Shown here piece after piece: positions 1 to 6,635 of a stretch of 8,179 bases of DNA (positions are counted from its first letter, which is position 1; the number at the start of each line of letters is the position of its first letter). Source of the DNA: JBEKYD01 sp049509915. Lineage in GTDB: Bacteria; Acidobacteriota; Terriglobia; Bryobacterales; Bryobacteraceae. Below the pieces are notes generated by a model. It was not told the origin of the DNA and ran no database searches. It was given only the letters and a program-made list of their open reading frames with translations. The translations under genes and the position numbers were made by a program. The DNA lies in contig JBEKZL010000305.1 of NCBI GenBank assembly GCA_049509915.1, positions 1-8,179 on the forward strand. Direction: 5' to 3'.

Positions 1-1188
1 CTGGAGGACGCCTGGGTGATCGTCGGGCACGTGGGCGATTCGCGCCTTTACCAGGTGCGCCACGGCGAAATCCGCAAGATCACCCACGACCATTCGCCGG
101 TGGGAGAGCGTGAAGACGCCCGCGAGCTAAGCGAAGCCGAAGCCATGCAGCACCCGCGCCGCAACGAGGTCTTCCGCGACGTGGGTTCGGAAGAACACGC
201 GCCCGACGACCCGGATTTCATCGAGATCCAGCGCCTGGCCTTCGATCCGGCGAGCGCCCTGGTTTTGTGCAGCGACGGGCTGAGCGACCTGGTGGGCTCC
301 GAAGCCATCCGTTCTTTGGTGGAGCAACGCGCCGGCGACCCGGAGGCGGCGGCGCGAGCGCTGATCGGCGCCGCCAATATCGCCGGAGGCAAGGACAACG
401 TCACGGTGATCGTGGTGGAGGGCGAAGATTTTCAGCTACCCGCCCCATCCGCGGCGCCCTCGCGCGCCTGGGGCTGGAGCGCGATCGCTCTGACGGCTCT
501 TGCCGCGGCCTTTTACGGAGGGCGCGCCACCGCGCCGAAACCACCGCCGGCGCCAGTCGTTCATCTGCCGAGGGTGCTGATGGTTGGCAACGGAGCCGCT
601 TATCAATCCATCGGCGAAGCCATGGCGGCGGCGGCGGCCGGCGATACCGTGGTGGTGCTGGCAGGCGAGTATCGCGAGCAGATTCAGCTCAAGAGCGGCG
701 TCAGCCTGCGCGCCGCCGTCCCTCGCGAAGCCGTGCTGCGCGCCGCGCCCATGAGCGATGGCCCGGCGATATCGGCCGACCATGTTCAGGGCGCGAGCGT
801 TTCCGGCCTGCGCATCGCCGCCGCTCCTGACATGCCGATTGCGACCGGCATCCTGTTGCTGGATTCCAACGTGAGATTGGAAGACGATGAAGTGGATGGC
901 GCTAAGGTCGGAATCGAAATCCGCGGCGTTGGCAGTCCCGCGCTGGTCGGTAACGCCCTGCACGATTGCAGCGCCGAAGGCCTCCTCGTCAGCGGCGCGT
1001 CCACGCCCTGGATCTCGCACAACAGTTTCCAGCGGGACAAAGGCGGCGTGCGCGCCCGCGATGGTGCCCAGCCGGCGCTGGTGGGCAACGTGTTCGAGAA
1101 GGCCGCCCTGCAGTTGCTTCCCGGCGCCGACATGAAAACTCTCCGCGAACGGAACTTCTTTATCGAGGAGCGGAGGGCCGGCCGATGA
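1..1188 (+). CDS. PP2C-family Ser/Thr phosphatase with membrane helix and C-terminal beta-helix domain (5' partial)
   Basis: This is the 3' part of a metal-dependent PP2C (PPM) phosphatase; the frame is open to base 1, so the true start and the first metal-binding motif lie outside. Numbering from the codon at base 1, the phosphatase part (about 1-141) shows GDSR (12-15), a following DHS motif, SDGLSD (91-96, with the metal-ligand Asp) and GGKDNVTV (129-136), all hallmark PP2C motifs. A Pro/Ala linker leads to one hydrophobic helix (about 157-175). Residues from about 191 to the end form a right-handed parallel beta-helix: the segment with QSIGEAM, AGDTVVVLAGEY and SGVSLRAA is the usual opening of such domains, followed by repeated short strands with GNALHDC, SHNSF and GNVFEKA turns. 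The phosphatase would face the cytoplasm and the beta-helix the outside. By position it is the likely antagonist of the kinase downstream, as PstP is of PknA/PknB (inference). Family is sure; the role of the beta-helix is unknown. Confidence 0.93.
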   Translation: MEDAWVIVGHVGDSRLYQVRHGEIRKITHDHSPVGEREDARELSEAEAMQHPRRNEVFRDVGSEEHAPDDPDFIEIQRLAFDPASALVLCSDGLSDLVGSEAIRSLVEQRAGDPEAAARALIGAANIAGGKDNVTVIVVEGEDFQLPAPSAAPSRAWGWSAIALTALAAAFYGGRATAPKPPPAPVVHLPRVLMVGNGAAYQSIGEAMAAAAAGDTVVVLAGEYREQIQLKSGVSLRAAVPREAVLRAAPMSDGPAISADHVQGASVSGLRIAAAPDMPIATGILLLDSNVRLEDDEVDGAKVGIEIRGVGSPALVGNALHDCSAEGLLVSGASTPWISHNSFQRDKGGVRARDGAQPALVGNVFEKAALQLLPGADMKTLRERNFFIEERRAGR

Positions 1189-1216
1189 TGGGAACCGCTT
1201 CGCCGTCGCTGAAGAA

Positions 1217-1254
1217 GGACCGATTGACAATCGGTCCGCAGGTTGCCAACCTGC
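1217..1254. repeat. Double-hairpin intergenic palindromic repeat
   Basis: Two perfect hairpins lie directly against each other in the spacer between phosphatase and kinase. The first has 9-bp arms GGACCGATT / AATCGGTCC around the loop GAC (1217-1237). The second has 7-bp arms GCAGGTT / AACCTGC around the loop GCC (1238-1254). Two different stems joined without a gap, each with a 3-nt loop, resemble REP-like dispersed elements that I recall from GC-rich acidobacterial and planctomycete genomes, where similar GCAGGTT..AACCTGC and CCGATT..AATCGG units recur between genes. The copy number in this genome cannot be seen here. In RNA it could act as a processing or stability site between the two cistrons. 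Confidence 0.75.
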
Positions 1255-1282
1255 CCCACCTTGGTGCGCTCAGCCAACTTTC

Positions 1283-1287
1283 AGGAG
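1283..1287 (+). promoter_or_regulatory. Ribosome binding site of the kinase gene
   Basis: AGGAG lies 7 nt before the ATG at 1295. It is the strongest Shine-Dalgarno match near any start in the window and fixes the kinase start at 1295. Confidence 0.8.
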
Positions 1288-1294
1288 TTCGGAT

Positions 1295-3289
1295 ATGATT
1301 GCGCCCGCTGGCCGGCGTCTGGGGAAGTTCGAGATCCGCCAGAAGCTGGGGCGCGGCGGCATGGCCGATGTGTACCTGGCCCTCGACGGCGAAACCGCCC
1401 AGACCGTGGCGCTCAAGCTGATCGAGCACAGCTCCGACGCCGACACCCGCGACGCCATCGAAGCCGAACGCCGCGGCGCCGAACTGCAGGCGCGCCTAGC
1501 CGCCATCGATCCCCACGTGGTGCGCGTCTATCAATCCGGCGACCTGGACGGCTTCTTCTTCGTGGCCATGGAGTTCATTGATGGACGGGACTTGCATGAG
1601 TGGATGCGCGGCGGCCCGCTGACCCCGGAATTCGCTTCCGAAGTGGCGCAGGCCGTGGCCGAAACCCTGGACCACGCCCATAACCTGGACGTCGAGATCG
1701 ACGGCAAGCCCTATCACGGCATCGTACACGGCGATATCAAGCCCAAGAACATCCGCATCGGCAACCGGGCCGAAGTGCGTGTGCTCGATTTCGGCATCGC
1801 CAAAGCCTTATCGCTCTCTCGCCGGCTGACGCGCAACGAGTTCGGCAGCGTACCCTACGCTTCACCGGAACGGCTGGATTCGGGCGACGTGGACGTGCAA
1901 TCCGACCTGTGGGCGCTGGCCGTGATGCTCTACGAAATGGTCACCGGCCTGCAGCCGTATCACGCCGCGAGCACGGAACGGCTGGAGAGCATGATCCGTT
2001 CCCGCATTCCGCCCCCGCCCGCGCCGGACCCCTGCCCGGAGGGGTTGCGCCGTATCCTGGTGCGCGCCATGGCGGGCGATCCGGCCGCGCGGTTCCCATC
2101 GGCGCGCGCGTTTGCCCAGGATTTGGCCGCCTTTCGCGCCGCCTATTCGAGCGGCCGGCGCTATGGGCCGGCGCCCGCAACTCAGGCGGATGCCGCACCG
2201 GAATCGAAGCGGGACGCCGACGTTACCCGCCGCACCGCCAGCCGCGATTCAGGCGACGACGCCACCCGCCGTACCCGGCCGGAGGCCGCTCGCCAAGCGG
2301 TGGCCGATCTGGAACTTAGCCGGGAACCAGGCAGCAAATCGGTCAAGCCGGCCGACGCCGATGCCACCCGCCGCACCCCGGCGCCCGTGGTTTGGCCCCC
2401 GAAAGCCTCCGCCCGGCCAAACCGCCGCGCTTTCTTCCGCCGAGCCATCCAGGCAGTAGCGCTGCTCGCCATTGCCGTTTTTCTCTATGGCATCTGGAGT
2501 TGGACCTCCTCTTATCAGAGCGGCCAGAACCTGGCGCGGCGGATTCAGTCCGAGCAAATCACCGATCCCGAACAGATCTGGTCCCAATGGACGGAACTTT
2601 CGCATGGGGATACCTCGTCTTTCAGCTTGCGGGGGACGCGCAACCTGGTAAAGCAGAAGCTGAGGGAATCGGCTGAACGAACAATTACCGCCTATCGCAC
2701 CAGCGACGGCCAGCCGGTGGCGGAGAAAGACTGGCAGCGGGCGCGCAACATGCTGATCCGCGCCATGTCGCTCGACCCCGACGATACCGTGCGCGGCGAA
2801 CTGCGTCTGGCGGAAGGGCACATCGCCCGCATCGAAGGAGGGCTACACAAGGACCCCGCGCGCCTGCGCGATGCCATCGAAGAATTCGAGGTAGCGGCGC
2901 GCCTGCTCCCCAAATCGCCCGATCCAGAGCTTGGCCTGGCCCGAGTCTACCTTTCCAGCACGCTCGATATCGACAAGGCTTCCGCGGCGCTGGACGAAGC
3001 CGGCAAGCGCGGGTATCCGCCCGGCAATCGCGAAAAGCTGCAACTCGCCTACGCCTACATGGTACGCGGCGACCGGGAATTCTGGGATTCGCGCGACGTG
3101 CGCGGCCTGCCCCAGGAAAAAGACCAGGTGCAGCGCGCCGCCGACGACTACCAGCGCGCCGCGTCCCTCTACCAGAGCGTTGCGCCCTGGGGCAACGCCA
3201 ACACCATGATCAAACGATTAGGCGATAGCCTCGACAGCGTCAACTTCCGCCTTTCCGCGATCGCGCAACCCGATCAGGCGGCGCACTGA
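1295..3289 (+). CDS. Transmembrane Ser/Thr protein kinase (PknB-like catalytic domain) with TPR-like C-terminal half
   Basis: This 664-residue Hanks-type kinase phosphorylates proteins on Ser/Thr. The catalytic domain (about 12-285) has the glycine loop LGRGGMADVY (18-27), the VALK lysine (K41), a catalytic loop HGDIKPKN (145-152), DFG (165-167), an activation segment ending in YASPERL (188-194) and the DLW of subdomain IX (204-206). The catalytic Arg of HRD is Gly here, so it is a non-RD kinase, but Lys41, Asp147, Asn152 and Asp165 are intact and activity is expected. A hydrophilic linker (about 290-380) carries three DATRRT-like motifs. One membrane helix (about 384-403) follows. Residues 404-664 are helical and TPR-like, with units such as AIEEFEVAARLLPKSPDPELGLARVYL, and would lie outside the membrane in place of PASTA repeats. 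It lies between the phosphatase gene and the cell-wall synthase gene. Kinase family is certain; ligand and substrates are not visible. Confidence 0.95.
   Translation: MIAPAGRRLGKFEIRQKLGRGGMADVYLALDGETAQTVALKLIEHSSDADTRDAIEAERRGAELQARLAAIDPHVVRVYQSGDLDGFFFVAMEFIDGRDLHEWMRGGPLTPEFASEVAQAVAETLDHAHNLDVEIDGKPYHGIVHGDIKPKNIRIGNRAEVRVLDFGIAKALSLSRRLTRNEFGSVPYASPERLDSGDVDVQSDLWALAVMLYEMVTGLQPYHAASTERLESMIRSRIPPPPAPDPCPEGLRRILVRAMAGDPAARFPSARAFAQDLAAFRAAYSSGRRYGPAPATQADAAPESKRDADVTRRTASRDSGDDATRRTRPEAARQAVADLELSREPGSKSVKPADADATRRTPAPVVWPPKASARPNRRAFFRRAIQAVALLAIAVFLYGIWSWTSSYQSGQNLARRIQSEQITDPEQIWSQWTELSHGDTSSFSLRGTRNLVKQKLRESAERTITAYRTSDGQPVAEKDWQRARNMLIRAMSLDPDDTVRGELRLAEGHIARIEGGLHKDPARLRDAIEEFEVAARLLPKSPDPELGLARVYLSSTLDIDKASAALDEAGKRGYPPGNREKLQLAYAYMVRGDREFWDSRDVRGLPQEKDQVQRAADDYQRAASLYQSVAPWGNANTMIKRLGDSLDSVNFRLSAIAQPDQAAH
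2213..2377 (+). repeat. Three in-frame repeats encoding D-x-T-R-R-T motifs in the kinase juxtamembrane linker
   Basis: The linker between kinase domain and membrane helix contains DADVTRRT (residues 307-314, bases 2213-2236), DDATRRT (321-327, bases 2255-2275) and DADATRRT (354-361, bases 2354-2377). Copies 1 and 3 agree at 21 of 24 bases. The surrounding sequence is not conserved among the copies, so the motif itself seems to be what is kept. Acidic-Thr-Arg-Arg-Thr in a flexible cytoplasmic linker is a plausible set of autophosphorylation sites, possibly docking sites for the FHA protein of the same operon (inference). Confidence 0.7.
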
Positions 3290-3321
3290 TGCGGCGCGGA
3301 AAGTGGGTGCCGCTGTCGCCG

Positions 3322-3391
3322 GCAATCGCTCCCTCACAGGCGCGGCCCGAACTCGCGCATTTCCGAGTCGCGACTGCGAGGGAGCGGTTGC
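3322..3391. repeat. Interrupted palindrome (dispersed-repeat-like) in the kinase/SEDS-PBP spacer
   Basis: The outer arms GCAATCGCTCCCTC (3322-3335) and GAGGGAGCGGTTGC (3378-3391) are inverted repeats matching at 13 of 14 positions, with 42 bp between. An inner pair ACTCG (3351-3355) / CGAGT (3364-3368) nests inside. The layout resembles palindromic intergenic repeats that I recall from Solibacter-type acidobacteria, where CTCCCTC and GAGGGAG arms recur. It is a different family from the double hairpin at 1217-1254. It ends 22 bp before the ATG of the next gene, so it could influence mRNA folding near that start. Confidence 0.65.
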
Positions 3392-3413
3392 ACGGGGAAG
3401 AAACCCGCTGACC

Positions 3414-6400
3414 ATGGCCATTACTCGCAGCACGGCCGCCGACCGGACCCAATTGCGGCGAAGCCCCCCGACGCCGCGCTGGCGCGTTCGCGAGTTCGCC
3501 TGGACTCTCGCCGCCAGCGCGCTGGTCGCCGCCGGGCTGTACTTGGTTTGGAATGCCAAGACGACGGGCATGGCGTCGATCGATCAGGATCTCGCCGCGC
3601 ACCGCATCGCCAATCTGAACGGGCTCTCGGCCCGCGAAGACCTGCTGCCCGCGCTCGGTATCGTCGCCGATGGCCGCCTTCGCGCCGAGCTGGCGCGCAA
3701 AATCTACGACGCCTCGGGCGACCTTTCTAACGTCGGACGTATCCGTCCGCTGGTTTCGGCCGACCAGTTTCACCTGCTCAAACCAATGTTCGTGGTCCGC
3801 ACTCCGGCCGAGCTTCGCGCCAAGTTTCGGCAGTGGATCGCGATCTTCTTCGCGGTATTCCTGTTGGTGAACGTCTTTTGGAGCCTGCGCGGATTTTCAG
3901 GCGACGAATCGCTGCTGCCGGTGGTGGTGCTGCTCTCGGGAACGGGAATGATGCTGATGGTGTCACTGCGCGACCCTGTGCGCGACAATTTGCTGTTCGC
4001 CGATTTCGCCCAGGGCGCGGCCATCGGAGCGCTGCTAATGGCGGCCGCCGCGCTCATCGATTACGAGCGCCTGATGGGGCGGTTGAGCTTTGTCCCGTTG
4101 ATTGCGAGCTTCACCCTTTCGGCCCTGCTGATCGCGTTCGGCCGTGGCCCGGGCGCGAGCGATGCCAAAGTGAATCTGCTGGGTTTTCAACCGGTCGAAA
4201 TCATTCGCCTGCTGCTGGTGTTTTTTCTGGCCGGATATTTCGCGCACCGCTGGGACCTGCTGCGCCACGCACGGGAGACCCGGCCCAAGCTGGCCGCGCT
4301 CACCAGACGGATGGCGATTCCGCCGCTGGAGGCTACGCTGCCGGTCGCGGTTTGCGTCGCACTCTCCATCGTCTTTTTCTTTCTGCAACGAGACATGGGG
4401 CCGGCGCTGGTCTTCGCCTGCCTGTTTCTTTCGCTCTACGGCGTCGCCCGCGCCAGCGCGCTGGTGCCGGCCATCGGGCTCGCGCTGGTAGTGTGCGGAT
4501 TCGTGGCCGGCTACTACCTGGGCGTGCCGCATACCGTTGGCGAGCGCGTCTCCATGTGGCTTTCGCCGTGGGACAACCTGGTTCACGGCGGCGATCAACT
4601 GGCGCACTCTCTGTGGGCTTTTTCGACCGGTGGAGTTTCCGGCATGGGCCTGGGGATGGGTGACCCGCAACTGGTTCCGGCGGCCCACACCGATCTGATT
4701 CTTTCCGCTCTGGGCGAAGAGATGGGCTTCTGCGGGGTAGCCGCCGTGTTCGGGTTGTACGCGTTCCTGGTATGGCGGGCGCTCCGGATCGGCTTGCGCG
4801 CCCGTTCCGACTACGAATTCTTTCTGGCCGCCGGTCTTGCCGCCGCGACCGCCCTCGAATTGCTGCTGATCGCGGCCGGTGCGTTGGGGGTGGCGCCTCT
4901 GTCGGGCGTGGTGACCCCGTTCCTCAGCTACGGCCGCACTGCCATGCTCGCCAATTTCCTGCTGGTCGGAATTCTGCTGGCCATCTCCGCGCGTGGCGGA
5001 CGGGAACCGCGTGCTGTTTTCCGCGTCCCCGCCCAGCGGCTGGCGATCGTCTTTGCCGCCGCATTCGCCGTTGTAGCCGCCAAAGCCGCCTATGTGCAGG
5101 TGGCCGAGTCCGGCCCCATCATGGGCCATGGCACGCTGGTCTTGCAGGCCGACGGCATGCGGCGCTTCCAGTACAATCCTCGCTTTCTGGACGCCATCGA
5201 ACGCATTCCCAAGGGCTCCATCTACGACCGCAACGGCCTGCCTCTGGCCACCAGCGATTGGAACGAGCTCGAAAAACACCGCGCCGAATATCGCGAGTTG
5301 GGCATCGATATCGACGCCGCCTGTTCCCGCACCGAATACCGGCATTATCCTTTCGGCGGCCTGCTGTTCGATCTGCTGGGCGATTTGCGCACGCGCACGC
5401 GCTGGGGCGCATCCAATACGGCCTTCATCGAGCGCGACCAGGCCCGCCGCCTGCGCGGTTTCGACGACCGTCCCACCCTGGTCGAAGTGAAAGAACCCTC
5501 GGGCGCGACCGAACGCGTCATTCGCTACGATTATCGCGAGCTGGTGCCGCTCATCCGCCATCATTTCGATCCGCAGGACCCAGCCGTGCGGCGCGTGCTC
5601 GACCGTCCGCGCGATGTACACACTTCGGTCGATGCGCGCTTGGAAGTCCGCGTCGCCGTGATTCTGCGCCACGCCGTCGAAACATCCGGCCGGCAGAAGG
5701 GCGCCGCCGTGGTGCTCGATCCCGCCAATGGAGACTTACTCGCGGCGGTGAGCCTGCCGCTGGCTCCCGATACGACCCAGGCGAACGCAGCGGAGAATCC
5801 GGAAGCCAATCCGTATCTCGACCGCGCCCGTTTCGGCCTTTATCCGCCCGGCTCGACATTCAAAGTGGTGACGGCCATGGCGGCGCTGCGCAAGGACCCC
5901 TCGCTGATTCACAAAACTTACGAGTGCATCCGCCTTCCCGACGGCCGCGTCGGCAACTATATAAAAGGTTCGAAGCGCCCCATCCGCGACGACGTGCAGG
6001 ATAAAGAGCCGCACGGCACGCTCGACCTCGAGCGCGGCATCGTGGTCTCCTGCAACGCCTACTTCGCGCAACTCGGCGCCTACGACGTGGGGGCCGACGC
6101 GCTGTTCGACGCGGCCGGCATCCTGGGCATTGCCACCGGCGCTCCCAACACCGCCGCGCAATTGAAAAAGTCGCTGCCGCAATCGTCGTACGGACAGGGG
6201 CAGGTGGTGGCGTCGCCGTTCCAGATGGCGCGCGTGGCTGCGACCGTGGCCGCCGGCGGCGCCATGCCGCAAGGCCGTTGGATCACCGATGAAACCAACC
6301 TCCGCACCGACCCGCCCAGAACCGCGCTCAGTGCCGATGCCGCTCAGACCCTGGGGCGATTCCTGCGCGAGGTGGTCACTTCCGGCACCGGCCGGAGCGC

Positions 6401-6635
6401 CGCCGGCGCCGCCGTCCCGGTTGCCGGCAAAACCGGCACGGCGGAACTCGCCGACGCGCCTTCCCACGCCTGGTTCATCGGCTTCGCGCCTTACAGCGGA
6501 ACGCCTGCAGCCACCCAGCGCAAAATCGCGTTTTCGGTTCTGGTGGAAAATGGAGTGTATGGCGGCACCGCGGCCGCTCCCGCCGCGGCGGAAATCGTCA
6601 ATGCAGCCGTGAAACTGGGGCTGATTCATCCATGA
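3414..6635 (+). CDS. SEDS (RodA/FtsW) glycosyltransferase fused to class B penicillin-binding protein
   Basis: This 1,073-residue protein joins both activities of the elongation/division synthase: polymerisation of lipid II and transpeptidation. An N-terminal extension has a helix (about 30-46), an extracytoplasmic loop of about 95 residues and a second helix (142-158). Ten further helices form the SEDS core up to about 526, with FQPVEIIR, QRDMGPAL, STGGVSGMGLGMG, HTDLILSALGEEMGF (Asp427 is the expected catalytic Asp) and TPFLSYG. A thirteenth helix (about 543-560) starts the PBP: IYDRNG (603-608), then STFK (Ser814, Lys817), SCN (879-881) and KTGTAE (KTG 1006-1008), the three penicillin-binding motifs in order. 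An even number of helices before the PBP anchor puts the transpeptidase outside, as needed. I chose ATG 3414 because the upstream in-frame extension (to GTG 3303) reads only through the palindromic repeat; a weak GGGGAAG lies at 3394-3400. It resembles RodA plus PbpA in one chain. Confidence 0.93.
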   Translation: MAITRSTAADRTQLRRSPPTPRWRVREFAWTLAASALVAAGLYLVWNAKTTGMASIDQDLAAHRIANLNGLSAREDLLPALGIVADGRLRAELARKIYDASGDLSNVGRIRPLVSADQFHLLKPMFVVRTPAELRAKFRQWIAIFFAVFLLVNVFWSLRGFSGDESLLPVVVLLSGTGMMLMVSLRDPVRDNLLFADFAQGAAIGALLMAAAALIDYERLMGRLSFVPLIASFTLSALLIAFGRGPGASDAKVNLLGFQPVEIIRLLLVFFLAGYFAHRWDLLRHARETRPKLAALTRRMAIPPLEATLPVAVCVALSIVFFFLQRDMGPALVFACLFLSLYGVARASALVPAIGLALVVCGFVAGYYLGVPHTVGERVSMWLSPWDNLVHGGDQLAHSLWAFSTGGVSGMGLGMGDPQLVPAAHTDLILSALGEEMGFCGVAAVFGLYAFLVWRALRIGLRARSDYEFFLAAGLAAATALELLLIAAGALGVAPLSGVVTPFLSYGRTAMLANFLLVGILLAISARGGREPRAVFRVPAQRLAIVFAAAFAVVAAKAAYVQVAESGPIMGHGTLVLQADGMRRFQYNPRFLDAIERIPKGSIYDRNGLPLATSDWNELEKHRAEYRELGIDIDAACSRTEYRHYPFGGLLFDLLGDLRTRTRWGASNTAFIERDQARRLRGFDDRPTLVEVKEPSGATERVIRYDYRELVPLIRHHFDPQDPAVRRVLDRPRDVHTSVDARLEVRVAVILRHAVETSGRQKGAAVVLDPANGDLLAAVSLPLAPDTTQANAAENPEANPYLDRARFGLYPPGSTFKVVTAMAALRKDPSLIHKTYECIRLPDGRVGNYIKGSKRPIRDDVQDKEPHGTLDLERGIVVSCNAYFAQLGAYDVGADALFDAAGILGIATGAPNTAAQLKKSLPQSSYGQGQVVASPFQMARVAATVAAGGAMPQGRWITDETNLRTDPPRTALSADAAQTLGRFLREVVTSGTGRSAAGAAVPVAGKTGTAELADAPSHAWFIGFAPYSGTPAATQRKIAFSVLVENGVYGGTAAAPAAAEIVNAAVKLGLIHP

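Noticed and set aside
1224..1229. TTGACA, a perfect -35 hexamer before the kinase gene
   Set aside because: It lies inside the first hairpin repeat and the sequence 17 bp downstream (CAACCT) is a poor -10 match, so it is probably chance within the palindrome.
1295..3289. Kinase being a pseudokinase because HRD is altered
   Set aside because: Only the Arg is replaced; the VALK Lys, the catalytic Asp, the Asn of KPKN and the DFG Asp are all present.
3303..3413. In-frame N-terminal extension of the SEDS-PBP protein from GTG 3303
   Set aside because: The extension is translated palindromic repeat sequence with no hydrophobic or conserved character; ATG 3414 is the better start.
4035..5672. Long open frame of 545 codons on the - strand opposite the SEDS-PBP gene
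   Set aside because: High GC keeps the antisense frame open; the translation has no domain and the + strand gene has clear motifs over the whole stretch.
5736..6629. Second long antisense frame of 297 codons under the PBP domain
   Set aside because: It overlaps the region of the STFK, SCN and KTG motifs on the + strand and its own translation is Gly/Arg/Ala-rich without recognisable features.
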